Source: an uncultured Clostridia bacterium
GTDB taxonomy: Bacteria; Bacillota; Clostridia; Peptostreptococcales; Anaerovoracaceae
DNA: 62,497 nucleotides
NCBI GenBank assembly: GCA_938034165.1
Contig: CALHKP010000050.1
Coordinates: 1 to 62,497 of the forward strand
Direction: 5' to 3'
Shown here: positions 34,288 to 43,700 of the stretch, in pieces
How the letters are laid out: each line of letters starts with the position of its first letter
Position numbering within the stretch: the first letter of the stretch is position 1
Notes under the pieces: model-generated
What the model was told of the DNA's origin: nothing
The model's database searches: none
The model's input: only the letters and a program-made list of their open reading frames with translations
Position numbers and translations under genes: made by a program

Positions 34288-35043
34288 CTATCTTCCCTCC
34301 AAATCCAAAAGTACACTTTCAAAATAGGGCGATAGCTCTTCCTTTATCTCGGTTCGGTTCTCGAAAACCTTCTCCATCTGATTTTCTTTTACCTGAATTT
34401 TTGCGCATCCGCAAAAGCATCTTACCCTAAAATCAGAAAAGCCCATATCCTTGAGAATATCCTCAGCTGATTCAACCTTTGCAAGTTTCTCTTCATCTAT
34501 TCTCGTTCCCTGTGGGATCCTTGTTGCAAGGCAAGCATAAGAAGGCTTGTCCCATGTAAAGAGCTCGAGCTCCTTTGATTTTTCTCTTATTTCATCTTTT
34601 CTCATACCGCAAAGCCTTAGGGGCGAAACCACATTCATTTCTTTCAGTGCCTTCATTCCCGGTCTGTCTCCCGCCTCGTCAGATGCATTGGTTCCATCAA
34701 TAATTAAATCAAAACCGTCCCGGTTCGCTGCGTTAATCAGTGCCTTGAAAATTTTCTGTTTGCAATAATAGCAGCGGTTTTTGGGATTTTGACATATAGT
34801 TTCGTCAGACAGCACGTCTGCTTCGATAACCTCAAAATCAACAGAAAATTCCTCCACAAGACGCCTTGCATCAGCAAGTTCAAAATCCGGCTGAAATCGG
34901 CTTTTTATAAAATATGCCTTAATATTCACGTCGCAGCGCACTGCCTCTGCAAGCAGATATGCCGAATCCACACCTCCGGAAAATGCAAGGGCAACTTTTT
35001 TGTTCCGGTCAAAAAACTCCCTCAGATTACTGTATTCTTTCAT
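34288..35043 (-). CDS. larE: Pincer cofactor sulfur transferase LarE
   Basis: A 251-residue PP-loop enzyme that adenylates and sulfurates the pincer precursor. SGGVDSAYL is the PP-loop. C171 in the PSYACLATRIP motif corresponds to the sulfur-donor region. Further cysteines C209, C211 and C213 (CFCGC) could, with it, hold a [4Fe-4S] cluster as in the cluster-type LarE enzymes, which act catalytically rather than sacrificing a cysteine. First gene of the operon. No larA-type enzyme lies in the window, so the cofactor serves a protein encoded elsewhere. Confidence 0.93.
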   Translation of the reverse strand: MKEYSNLREFFDRNKKVALAFSGGVDSAYLLAEAVRCDVNIKAYFIKSRFQPDFELADARRLVEEFSVDFEVIEADVLSDETICQNPKNRCYYCKQKIFKALINAANRDGFDLIIDGTNASDEAGDRPGMKALKEMNVVSPLRLCGMRKDEIREKSKELELFTWDKPSYACLATRIPQGTRIDEEKLAKVESAEDILKDMGFSDFRVRCFCGCAKIQVKENQMEKVFENRTEIKEELSPYFESVLLDLEGR

Positions 35044-35204
35044 TTAACACTCTCACTTTTCCCAATTGAATTTGTCTCGCCGGGCAAAAAGCCTCTGAAG
35101 CATACTTATATTTTAATATATCCACCTTTTATATAAAAGAACAAAATATGAATTTCGTGTATAAATTATTAAAAAAATGGAAAAATTTACTCTGTTCCCT
35201 TTTG

Positions 35205-35233
35205 TTTACTGAAAATAGCCATCATGTTATAAT
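35205..35233 (+). promoter_or_regulatory. Promoter of the arginase gene
   Basis: TTTACT (35205-35210) and a perfect TATAAT (35228-35233) are 17 bases apart, about 70 bases before the start codon. Confidence 0.65.
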
Positions 35234-35302
35234 ATACTTGTCATGATTTTGCAGAATTCATGATAAAAGCTATTGAGAAATTAGAGAAAAAGGAGTAGGC
35301 GT

Positions 35303-36190
35303 ATGAAAAAAGTTGACCTGATAGGTGTTCAGATGGACATGGGAGCCGGAACAAGAGGAGTTAACATGGGACCTGCAGCAATCAGATATGCAGGAGTTGT
35401 AGACGGAATCAAAGCTCTGGAAATTGAGTGCCGCGACAAGGGAGATCTCATTCCACTGGCAACAGGCAAAACTGCCGACAATATGCGTTGTTACGAACAG
35501 GTTCATGACATCAACGAAAAACTCTACCATGAAGTTATGGATTCACTGGAAAACGGTGCATTCCCTATCGTTCTTGGAGGAGACCACAGCATTGCCGCAG
35601 GAAGTATTTCAGCAACTGCAAAGCACTACAAGAATATCGGACTTATCTGGGTAGATGCTCACGGTGACTGGAATGACGAAAATTCTTCACCTTCCGGAAA
35701 TATGCATGGCATGCCGTTTTCTGCAGTATGCGGAGCAGGACCTGACATTATGATTGATTATGGGCAAGAACCTGTGTTCGTTAACACAAAGAACTGCGTT
35801 CAGATTGCAGGACGTGACATTGACCCTATAGAACGTGTGCGCATGAGAGAACACGGAATCACAGTATTCTCAATTGCAGACATAGACAAGATGGGAATGC
35901 CTGCAGTAATAGAAAAAGCTATCGAGATTGCTTCTGACGGAACAGAAGGAATCCATGTAAGCTTTGACGTAGACTCAATCACACCTGAATCAGCGCCTGG
36001 TACAGGCACAATCGTTCACAGTGGACTGACTCTCAGAGAAGCATTCTACCTGGTTGAAACACTTTGCATAAGCGAAAAAGTTCTCGCTCTTGACATGGTA
36101 GAAGTAAATCCTATGCTGGACATAAAGAACAAGACAGGAGAACTTGCTATGGAACTTATCCTGTCAATGCTAGGCAAGGTAGTATATTAA
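35303..36190 (+). CDS. rocF: Arginase
   Basis: A 295-residue manganese enzyme that splits arginine to ornithine and urea. All metal ligands are in place: GGDHS, VDAHGDWN (usual form DAHGDLN) and SFDVDSITPESAPGTGT (usual form SFDVDALDPS). The substitutions beside the ligands are mild, and the ureohydrolase family also holds agmatinase and formiminoglutamase, but MGPAAIRYAG and the overall layout favour arginase. The ribosome site AAAGGAGTAGGCGT precedes the ATG. Transcribed alone, opposite to larE. Confidence 0.9.
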   Translation: MKKVDLIGVQMDMGAGTRGVNMGPAAIRYAGVVDGIKALEIECRDKGDLIPLATGKTADNMRCYEQVHDINEKLYHEVMDSLENGAFPIVLGGDHSIAAGSISATAKHYKNIGLIWVDAHGDWNDENSSPSGNMHGMPFSAVCGAGPDIMIDYGQEPVFVNTKNCVQIAGRDIDPIERVRMREHGITVFSIADIDKMGMPAVIEKAIEIASDGTEGIHVSFDVDSITPESAPGTGTIVHSGLTLREAFYLVETLCISEKVLALDMVEVNPMLDIKNKTGELAMELILSMLGKVVY

Positions 36191-36215
36191 TCAAAACAAT
36201 ATATCAATGCAATTC

Positions 36216-36247
36216 AAAAGTCTGCGGTTTTTCGGCCGCAGACTTTT
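36216..36247. terminator. Bidirectional terminator between arginase and the GatD-like gene
   Basis: AAAAGTCTGCGG and CCGCAGACTTTT form a 12-pair stem whose A and T ends give T runs on both strands. Confidence 0.85.
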
Positions 36248-36258
36248 GCTTATCTTTA

Positions 36259-36996
36259 TTAATAATAGAATCCTGTTTTTTCATCTGAGTATTCTTTTAC
36301 TCTCAGTTCATATGCATCGAAAGCCTCTTTTTCGAAAGCAAGTTTTGGATCATCTCCTGCCCCCAACTTAGACAGAAGCCATTTCGCAAAAGGAGGATTC
36401 AGGACAAGAATAGGTCCGATTACATAAGTTGCCATAAGATTATTCAGTCTCACGCCTTCTCCTTTTATGTCAGGGTTAAGACCCGGGCCTCTTGTAGTAT
36501 CAAACAGCTGCATTCCTTCGCCTTCACCGTCATTCCAGTAAGAATGAGTAAATTGACTCTTAAATCCCACAATATCAAAGTCCTCCATCTTGCCAAGGTA
36601 AAGTGAGTTAAATCTGTTCATCATGTCCCTCTTGGTATGAATCGGAAGAATTCCAAGGCCTTCAACAACAGTTCCGTCTACATCTTTTATTTCGGTACCG
36701 AAAACTTCCATGGCATTTCCTGTGAGAAGGAAATACACGCCTTCCTCTATCATCTCAACAAGCTTTTCTCTGTATTTTGCAAGTTTTTCTATTGCAAGGA
36801 CCTGTCCCTTTTCTGTAAGGGTTCCCATGTAAACAAAATCAGGAGTTTTCTCAACAAAGCAAGGTTCTCCCGCAAGATTCGTTTCGACAATTTCCAGCTG
36901 CGGCATTGACTTTTTCAGATAAGTTATATTCTCTGAGTCACCATACAGGTTTGCAACCTCAGGAAAAAGAACTTCCACTCTTATATTTTTATTCAT
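36259..36996 (-). CDS. GatD-like class I amidotransferase homologue lacking the catalytic residues
   Basis: A 245-residue protein with the fold of GatD, the glutaminase partner of MurT that amidates lipid II. GDSENITYLK, VEGLGILPIHT, NRFN and TYVIGPILVLNP line up with GatD. The nucleophile cysteine of the elbow (ICGGYQ in Staphylococcus, C94) is replaced here by T92 in LLTGNAMEVFG, and the catalytic histidine (TYLHGP, H189) by I193. It should therefore not hydrolyse glutamine. It starts 16 bases after the MurT-like gene, behind GGAGGGAGAAAGAGC. Confidence 0.8.
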   Translation of the reverse strand: MNKNIRVEVLFPEVANLYGDSENITYLKKSMPQLEIVETNLAGEPCFVEKTPDFVYMGTLTEKGQVLAIEKLAKYREKLVEMIEEGVYFLLTGNAMEVFGTEIKDVDGTVVEGLGILPIHTKRDMMNRFNSLYLGKMEDFDIVGFKSQFTHSYWNDGEGEGMQLFDTTRGPGLNPDIKGEGVRLNNLMATYVIGPILVLNPPFAKWLLSKLGAGDDPKLAFEKEAFDAYELRVKEYSDEKTGFYY

Positions 36997-37012
36997 ATGC
37001 TCTTTCTCCCTC

Positions 37013-38401
37013 CTATGCTTCCTTTGAATCGCTGTTATTTTCTGTTTCGATTCTGTGTTTAATCTTTGATGCCACCTGATTTCCCAAAGTTATGGAATCC
37101 GTTCCGTAAAGGATAAATATATTGTCATCTTCAAAGAGCTTCAGCTGCTCAGGTGAGTCGATTTCTTTTTCACAAAATGAAATTCGCTCTTCAGGCACCC
37201 CTGCAAGAAGGAGTCGCAGCTTGTTATCAAGACCTCTTTCACCGCAGATTACTATATTTTTTATCTTTTCGTCATTGAGAAATTCAAAATCACAGTCGTA
37301 GAGCCAGCATGTGTTTTCTGACCAATGCTTTACATCACCCTGACAGCTGTTCATCACAATGATTTCCTTAGTTCCCGGCAAAGATGCTACGTAGTCAAAT
37401 ACTCTCGAAGTTGCAAAGGCATTCTTATCCTTTGCCAAAAGTTTGTAAATAGTTCTGCTGCCGACTTTTTCTTCTCCGAATCTTGAGCCTACAATATTCA
37501 GCTTTTTGAAAAATTCTTCGATTCTCTCGTGACTGTATCCCATTTCCCTCAGCAGAGCCACTGCCGAAACTACGTTATAAATGTTGAAAACACTGTCATT
37601 GAGAAGTCTGTAGTGACCTGTTCCTGTCTCGTCTTTTACATCGATTGTCATATTCTCTGTATCTACATTACAACCTGCATAATCATATTCAGGTGCCTTG
37701 AAACCGCATGACGGACAGTATGCCTTTCCGATATGGTTGTATCTCAGGTATTCGTACTTGAGTTTGTCATGGCATTTCGGACAAATCTGAAGATCGTTTA
37801 TCAGATTGATGCACTCTGTAATATCTCCGTCCATCTTTTCGATTCCAAAGAATTTGTGACTGTTTTCGGGTGCCAATGATGAACAGATAAGGTCATCAGC
37901 GTTCAAAACCAGCTTAGTTGATTTCGGTATGTATTTGTTAAGTATCCCTGCGATGTATTCCGGATGTCCGTTTCTCATTATGGAATCTCTCGAAAGGTTT
38001 GTAACTAACATATAATCAGGAATCATGTATGGGAAAATTCGAAGTGCCGACCTTTCGTCGATTTCAAACACCCCTATGTCATGTTTGCATTTTCCTGTCA
38101 GTGTCATTCCTGCTATGAGGCTGGTTGCGATACCTGAATTTATATTTGATCCTGCCTTGTTATTCAGCACGTCTTTTCCGTCCATGGACAGCATATCGAG
38201 AATCATGTTGCTGACTGTAGTTTTACCGTTTGTTCCTGTGATTGCAATAATTTTCTTCGGTTTATCCGCATATTTCAAAAACTGTGGACAAAGCTTGAGG
38301 GCAATAACTCCCGGAAAATTGGTTCCTGCATGTCTTGTGATTTTCAGTGCCAGGACAGATAGTTTAGCCATCCAAAGGGCAAAATAATATCTTAGTTTCA
38401 T
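37013..38401 (-). CDS. MurT-like Mur ligase domain protein
   Basis: A 462-residue ATP-dependent ligase homologue. GTNGKTT (about residues 56-62) is the Mur ligase P-loop. The MurT-specific zinc ribbon is present (CPKCHDKL and CPSCGF in the middle), as is the C-terminal domain. MurT amidates the glutamate of lipid II stem peptides using ammonia from GatD. The segment expected to supply the third triad residue reads SENTCWLYDCDFEF instead of the usual DVSWIWD-type motif, in keeping with its inactive partner. An initial hydrophobic helix suggests membrane contact. Confidence 0.82.
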   Translation of the reverse strand: MKLRYYFALWMAKLSVLALKITRHAGTNFPGVIALKLCPQFLKYADKPKKIIAITGTNGKTTVSNMILDMLSMDGKDVLNNKAGSNINSGIATSLIAGMTLTGKCKHDIGVFEIDERSALRIFPYMIPDYMLVTNLSRDSIMRNGHPEYIAGILNKYIPKSTKLVLNADDLICSSLAPENSHKFFGIEKMDGDITECINLINDLQICPKCHDKLKYEYLRYNHIGKAYCPSCGFKAPEYDYAGCNVDTENMTIDVKDETGTGHYRLLNDSVFNIYNVVSAVALLREMGYSHERIEEFFKKLNIVGSRFGEEKVGSRTIYKLLAKDKNAFATSRVFDYVASLPGTKEIIVMNSCQGDVKHWSENTCWLYDCDFEFLNDEKIKNIVICGERGLDNKLRLLLAGVPEERISFCEKEIDSPEQLKLFEDDNIFILYGTDSITLGNQVASKIKHRIETENNSDSKEA

Positions 38402-38444
38402 AATCTTCCTTCTTTCGTTTTTCCTTTTTAACCCATATATGATA

Positions 38445-39602
38445 TCACAATTCTATTTTGAAGACAAACGTTTCCTGATTTTGCTCAGCCTCATATTTGA
38501 TTCTGTAATTTTTCAGGAGGTTTGCAACAATATAAAGTCCCAGGCCGCTGCTGTTTTCTTTGTTCAGGTCAAAGTTCACATCAAAGATTTTGGACATGTC
38601 CTGATTGTCTTTTCCGCTATAGGAATTTTCCACATAAAGCCAGCCGGCATCTGAGCCTATGTTTATGAATCCCTTCTCATCTGTGTATTTCACAGCATTG
38701 CTTATAAGGTTAGACAAAACTATCTTAAGAGCGGTTTTTCCTATACACAAAGTTTCATCTGTAAGAGAATTGCTGATTCTTATGCTCTTCTGGTTCGCCT
38801 GCACCTCGTATTTTTCGAGAACTTCTGTCAGTATGTCTCCGACCTGCAAAAGTTCTTCGTCGTTTTTTAGATTCTCAATAGAAGAAACAGACAAAATCTG
38901 TGAAACGTTTTGCGTCATGTTATCCACCAAATCGATGCACTTTTCGATGTACAAGTCACGGTCTTTGTACTTTCCTATATTGTATTTCATGTTTTCCAGT
39001 ATTATTTTGAGACTGGCAAGAGGTGTCTTGAGTTCGTGGGAAGCTCCCCTAAAAAAATCATATTTCAGTTTTTCCAGTTTGAGAGTTTCTCTGCCTGCCG
39101 CGATTTTTGCATATACCAAAGAAATCACAACTGAAGCAATGACGGATATGAGTAGTGAGTAGGGTAAAAAATTCAGACTGAGTTCCTTTGCATCTTCTCT
39201 CATATCAGTAGCAGAAATGAACTGCAGATATACTTTTTTGCCGGTATCCAATGTGATTTCTCTTTCCTCTATTATCAATGAGTTGCTATTGCTTTGCAAA
39301 TTCGCTCCTATACTGTTTTCGTCACCCACCTGTATTTCGTTTTTCTTGTTTTCACCTTCTACAAAGGCCTTGATTTCACTGCTTTGGGAATAAAAGTCCA
39401 GGCCCTGCTGCACATATTCTATGGTTTTTCCATTCATGATTTCGGCGATTTCATCTGCCTTAGATGAGATTTCCTCTTTTCTCGTCTCAAGATAGGTCTT
39501 GGGAAAAATAAAGAAAATCAGCGAATGAATCAGTATTATCAATATTCCGAGAAGGGAAAATATCTGTATAAACAGTTTGGGAAATCTTTTGATGTTTTTC
39601 AT
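38445..39602 (-). CDS. Sensor histidine kinase, VncS-like
   Basis: A 385-residue membrane kinase. Two membrane helices (about 11-33 and 148-166) frame an extracellular loop of about 115 residues. The phospho-acceptor H189 is in ASHELKTPL, followed by N and G boxes (LISNAVKY, SSGLGLYIV). Its start overlaps the regulator gene by four bases. Gene order with the three ABC genes upstream matches pneumococcal vncS. The signal is unknown, perhaps a peptide handled by the exporter. Confidence 0.85.
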   Translation of the reverse strand: MKNIKRFPKLFIQIFSLLGILIILIHSLIFFIFPKTYLETRKEEISSKADEIAEIMNGKTIEYVQQGLDFYSQSSEIKAFVEGENKKNEIQVGDENSIGANLQSNSNSLIIEEREITLDTGKKVYLQFISATDMREDAKELSLNFLPYSLLISVIASVVISLVYAKIAAGRETLKLEKLKYDFFRGASHELKTPLASLKIILENMKYNIGKYKDRDLYIEKCIDLVDNMTQNVSQILSVSSIENLKNDEELLQVGDILTEVLEKYEVQANQKSIRISNSLTDETLCIGKTALKIVLSNLISNAVKYTDEKGFINIGSDAGWLYVENSYSGKDNQDMSKIFDVNFDLNKENSSGLGLYIVANLLKNYRIKYEAEQNQETFVFKIEL

Positions 39603-40252
39603 TTTCTCTCCAGTTTATATCCTACGTTTCGAATGGTTACTATGCAGTCCAGCTCCAATTTTTTTCGGAGCTCTTTGATATATACGTCTATCACCCGGTC
39701 GTAGGGAATTTCTTCTGTTTCTTTCCATACATTGTCGATTATCTGCATCCTGCTTAAGGCGCGGCCTTCGTTTTCCAGGAGGCACTTAAGTATTTCAAGT
39801 TCTTTTGCATTTACATCTATGTTTTTTCCATTTACCTTTGCTGTGTATCCTGAGAAGTCAACCGATGTATTTTTGTATTCGAATTGATCCGCGGCAGCGA
39901 AATGCTTTTTTATCAAAGCATCTACTCTGGCCTTCAGCACCGGGAGTGAAAATGGTTTTTCCATATACCCGTCGGCGAGATTGCTGAAGGCGTCTATTTT
40001 GTATTCTTCGTCGCTGAAAGCTGTTAGGATCAGAACCGGAAGATCCGATTCTTTTCTAATTTCTTTCAGGACATCCAATCCATTTACAAAAGGCATCTGG
40101 ATATCAAGTATTACAAGATTGATGTCTTTGCTAAACTTCTGCAAGGCTTCGCTTCCATCCTTTGCCTCTTCAATTGAATAACCGAATTCCGACAAATACT
40201 CAGCAATGCCTTCTCTTATCATCTGATCATCTTCTGCAACCAGTATTCTCAT
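39599..40252 (-). CDS. OmpR-family response regulator, VncR-like
   Basis: A 217-residue regulator. The receiver domain has acidic residues EDD at 7-9, phospho-acceptor D50 in VILDIQMP and the lysine of MEKPF. A winged helix follows (about 125-215) with RMQIIDNVWK and RVIDVYIKELRKKL. It is separated from the permease gene upstream by a hairpin at 40289-40315. Tandem 11-bp repeats before the first ABC gene are a likely binding site. Confidence 0.9.
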   Translation of the reverse strand: MRILVAEDDQMIREGIAEYLSEFGYSIEEAKDGSEALQKFSKDINLVILDIQMPFVNGLDVLKEIRKESDLPVLILTAFSDEEYKIDAFSNLADGYMEKPFSLPVLKARVDALIKKHFAAADQFEYKNTSVDFSGYTAKVNGKNIDVNAKELEILKCLLENEGRALSRMQIIDNVWKETEEIPYDRVIDVYIKELRKKLELDCIVTIRNVGYKLERK

Positions 40253-40288
40253 AAAGCTCCTCCCTCTTTCAAATTTTAACTTAACAAA

Positions 40289-40315
40289 CTACCCGGTAAC
40301 AGAATTACCGAGTAG
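40289..40315 (-). terminator. Hairpin between ABC and two-component genes
   Basis: On the minus strand, CTACTCGGTAA and TTACCGGGTAG form a stem with one mismatch around a five-base loop, followed by a broken T run. It may lower expression of the regulator pair relative to the exporter genes. Confidence 0.55.
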
Positions 40316-40339
40316 CCTTAATTTTAAATACTATATACA

Positions 40340-41719
40340 TTATATATCATTCAGAAGATCTTTTGGATTTTTCTTTAGAGCGCCTATACTTGAAACAACA
40401 AGTGATATGAGAAGTACCAGCGTCATAAACACTACAACATAAACAACAGCTTGCGGCATTATGTTAACATCAAGACTCGTAAGAGTTTTGTTAAATCCGT
40501 CAACTTCTGCTCCTCCTCCCAACTGGCTGGAAGAAGACATATCGGCAATCTGCTTTGATATATCACCGCTGACCTTCTTTAGAATAGTGTTTCCGACGAC
40601 TTTTCCTGTATAATTCGCAAGGAAATATGCTCCTACGAAAGCAGGTATCGAAATAAATACAAGTTCCATCACAAACTGACCAAAGATTTTTGCCTTTGAA
40701 ATTCCAAGAGAAAGCAGCACTGCGATTTCTTTTCTTCTTCCATTCATCCATAAGAAGAGTAACAGCGAAACTGCAATTCCTGCAAATATCAGAGAACCGG
40801 CGAACAACTTGTTCGCTATAGCATAAACTCCCGATACCGACTGCTGAAGAGCAGGATAGTTGGAAGAACTCTTAATCAGGCTATAAGATTTCCAGTCAAT
40901 ATCAAGCTTTTCAGCTTCTTTCATGACTTTTTCTAAGTTCTGATTTCCTTTAACAAAAAATGTCGCGTCTTGATAAACTGCTGTATCTTCAGTATTTCCA
41001 TAAACCTTTGCAGCTGTATCAAGGTCAGTAATCAAAGTATTTTCGTAAAGCTCCTGAGCCGCACTTACTCCGCCACTGTTGTGTCCGTCAAAGAAACCTT
41101 TGATTTCTACTTCCACGGTTTCGTCCGCGCCTTTTTCATTGTCTGCATCAAATAAGTTTGATTTGATTTTTATCTTGTCCCCTACTTTCAGATTATTTTT
41201 TTCTGCAAGGTCTTTATGCATCAGAATCTTATTCTTGTCACCGTTTTCAAGGTGCGAGCCTTCTGTCAGTTTGTATGCTCCGGATACAAACTTTGTTTCT
41301 TTGGATGAGTCGTTTACACCTGTCAACATAACGGTTCTCTTGAAATTCTTTGCTCTTTCCGGCGACTGGTTTGCCAGGGTCTGCTGAGTTTCGATAATAT
41401 CGCAGTCTACCAAGTCAGCAACGCTATTGATTCTCTTTACATAAGAATCTATTCCGTCCAGCTCTGTTATTTTTTTAATATCCAGACCCTTGACATTTCC
41501 GCCTCCTCTAGGAGTTCCAAAGTTAACCTGTCTATTTATTTCCATAGAAAAACTGCTTGTAATATTTCCAAAGGTTTCATCAGAAGCCCTGTCCGCAGCA
41601 TCTTTGATTGAAAGGCCAATCATGCCAAGTGCAGACATTGCCAGAATAACAAGTAATATTATAAGGGTTTTGAGACGTTTTCTCGTCACATATGCAAAAG
41701 CATTTTTTATCATCACCAA
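40340..41719 (-). CDS. ABC transporter permease, Vex3-like (FtsX/MacB type)
   Basis: A 459-residue permease. One N-terminal membrane helix (residues 15-35) is followed by an extracellular domain of about 250 residues and three C-terminal helices with NGRRKEIAVLLSLGISKAKI, the FtsX-type coupling segment. Its length equals, as I recall it, that of pneumococcal Vex3. It starts six bases after the ATPase gene. Probable partner of the second permease at 42381 in a heterodimeric exporter or peptide-sensing complex. Confidence 0.85.
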   Translation of the reverse strand: MVMIKNAFAYVTRKRLKTLIILLVILAMSALGMIGLSIKDAADRASDETFGNITSSFSMEINRQVNFGTPRGGGNVKGLDIKKITELDGIDSYVKRINSVADLVDCDIIETQQTLANQSPERAKNFKRTVMLTGVNDSSKETKFVSGAYKLTEGSHLENGDKNKILMHKDLAEKNNLKVGDKIKIKSNLFDADNEKGADETVEVEIKGFFDGHNSGGVSAAQELYENTLITDLDTAAKVYGNTEDTAVYQDATFFVKGNQNLEKVMKEAEKLDIDWKSYSLIKSSSNYPALQQSVSGVYAIANKLFAGSLIFAGIAVSLLLFLWMNGRRKEIAVLLSLGISKAKIFGQFVMELVFISIPAFVGAYFLANYTGKVVGNTILKKVSGDISKQIADMSSSSQLGGGAEVDGFNKTLTSLDVNIMPQAVVYVVVFMTLVLLISLVVSSIGALKKNPKDLLNDI

Positions 41720-41725
41720 TTCCTC

Positions 41726-42370
41726 CTACGCACGATTAGTCAATTGTTTTAATTTTTTGCCGCCAAGTTCCAGTACAACATCAGCTGCCGCTGCAACTTC
41801 TCTGCTGTGAGTTACAACAATTACACATTTGTTTCTCTCTTTTGCCATAGTTTTAAGAAGTTCTATTATTTCGCCTGCTGTAGCCTCATCGAGATTTCCC
41901 GTAGGTTCGTCTGCCAAAATAACAGGTGCTTCAGAAGCCAGAGCCCTTGCAATTGCAACTCTTTGCTGCTGTCCGCCGGAAAGCTTCATGACATTTCTTT
42001 TTATCTGACTTTCCTCAAGACCTAGATCCAGCAAAATGGACTCAGGAGCCTTGCTGTTTACAAGTCTGATATTTTCCAGAGGCGTCAGATAATCAATGAG
42101 GTTATAGTTCTGAAATACCAGGGAAATATTGTTTCTTCTGTGGTTGCTGTATCCCTTTTTCTCAATGTTTTCCTTCTCGAACAAAATCTGTCCGTTCTTT
42201 GGTTTATCCAGCCCCGCAAGCAAAGATAAAAGTGTTGATTTACCTGCTCCCGATTTTCCTATAATCGCATAAAACTTTCCGCGTTCAAAACTCTGATTCA
42301 CCGATGCCAAAACTTTTTCTTTGGAATTCGGATAACTATATGTTACATTTTTTATTTCTAATACTCCCAT
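41726..42370 (-). CDS. ABC transporter ATPase, Vex2-like
   Basis: A 214-residue LolD/MacB-type ATPase. GKSGAGKST is Walker A, LSGGQQQRVAIARAL the signature motif, VILADEPTGNLD Walker B, and THSREVA carries the switch histidine. It lies between the two permeases, with gaps of six and ten bases, and energises the complex from the cytoplasm. Confidence 0.92.
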   Translation of the reverse strand: MGVLEIKNVTYSYPNSKEKVLASVNQSFERGKFYAIIGKSGAGKSTLLSLLAGLDKPKNGQILFEKENIEKKGYSNHRRNNISLVFQNYNLIDYLTPLENIRLVNSKAPESILLDLGLEESQIKRNVMKLSGGQQQRVAIARALASEAPVILADEPTGNLDEATAGEIIELLKTMAKERNKCVIVVTHSREVAAAADVVLELGGKKLKQLTNRA

Positions 42371-42380
42371 TGTCTTTCTC

Positions 42381-43658
42381 CTAACTTATCTTTGATAATA
42401 TTTCTTTTGGACTTTTAATCAAAATCATTATCGACGCAAATACCACTGATACAACAATTATGCTCAGCAAAATTCCGTAACTCTGAAGAAATGCTATAGC
42501 GTTTCCGGCAAAGTCCCTTGTGCCGAGAAGGTTTCCGAAAGCAATTCCCCCACTGGCTGATTCCGAAAATCCCCTAAGCAGGCGATTCGAAATCAAATTT
42601 CCGAAGACCAGAGATGCAATAACCGCCGGCAAAGATACCAGTACAAGCTCAAATATGAACTGAAGCACAATCTTAATTTTGCTGATTCCCACCGACAGAA
42701 GTATTCCTATCTCATAAATCCTTTCTCTCAGCCATAGAATTAGTATCAGTGAAAGTACAATTATGCCCCCGGTCATAATCAGATAGGTCATTATTTTTAT
42801 GATATGTTTTACACCGGCCACAGATTCCAAAACGTCCCTGTATGCATTATTGTCCTTAGAAATGTCAAATTCATTGTTTCCCCCTGCCATGACCTTCGCT
42901 TCAGCCTCGACTTTTTCCAGCTTTTCGGGGCTTTCCGCAAACAGTGAAATCTTGCTTACAAGCTTGTTTTCCCCTTTCAGTTGCATCGCTTCCTGTGCCG
43001 ACTCATAATCCACAAACATCATGTTCTCACTAAAATCCGATGAAAGGCCTGTATAAGTTTCCTGCTTCTTTCCGGAAAAAATCCCGATGATTTCAAATTG
43101 GTGTTCCCTGTTCAATGTAGATTTGTCAGCATCAAAGAATTCAATTCCCACCTTATCATGTAGCTTCAGATTATTTTTCTTCGCAAATTCTTCGTGAACC
43201 ATTATCTTGTTCCTGTCATCGGCTTTGAGTTTTCTTCCTTCTTTAAGTGTGAAAACGCCGCTGCTAAACAAACTATTCTTTTCTATATTATTTGTTGCCT
43301 CCACTGCTGCAATATTTTTCAGTTCATCCGACAGATATTCCATTTTCACTCTTTGTTCTCCCAACACAGCTTTGGTGTTTGTAAGCTTTGCTGTTGCCTC
43401 GTATATGTAAACCGTAGTTTCTGCCCCTGTCATTTTCCCTGCACTATCAAAACGCTGAAGGTTAAAGTATCCACCATCCTTTTTTGTTATGGACAGCGAC
43501 GAATTGGAACTCTTGTAAAGTGATTTTTCCAAACTGTTACTCGCCTTTGAAATTACGAGGCATGAGTAAAGACAAGAAAGAACCAGTGTCAGAATTATAA
43601 ATATTATAAGTGTTCGTTTCTTTTTTCTTGAAACATATGCGATAGCATTTTTTATCAT
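42381..43658 (-). CDS. ABC transporter permease, Vex1-like (FtsX/MacB type)
   Basis: A 425-residue permease with one N-terminal helix, an extracellular domain of about 230 residues and three C-terminal helices containing LRERIYEIGILLSVGISKIKI. It resembles the second permease (459 residues) and was probably created by the same old duplication. Its length fits pneumococcal Vex1. First gene of the locus; transcription starts from the region with tandem 11-bp repeats. Confidence 0.85.
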   Translation of the reverse strand: MIKNAIAYVSRKKKRTLIIFIILTLVLSCLYSCLVISKASNSLEKSLYKSSNSSLSITKKDGGYFNLQRFDSAGKMTGAETTVYIYEATAKLTNTKAVLGEQRVKMEYLSDELKNIAAVEATNNIEKNSLFSSGVFTLKEGRKLKADDRNKIMVHEEFAKKNNLKLHDKVGIEFFDADKSTLNREHQFEIIGIFSGKKQETYTGLSSDFSENMMFVDYESAQEAMQLKGENKLVSKISLFAESPEKLEKVEAEAKVMAGGNNEFDISKDNNAYRDVLESVAGVKHIIKIMTYLIMTGGIIVLSLILILWLRERIYEIGILLSVGISKIKIVLQFIFELVLVSLPAVIASLVFGNLISNRLLRGFSESASGGIAFGNLLGTRDFAGNAIAFLQSYGILLSIIVVSVVFASIMILIKSPKEILSKIS

Positions 43659-43700
43659 TGCCTAATTACCCCCTTTCCGCACATATATCATGTTACAAGC

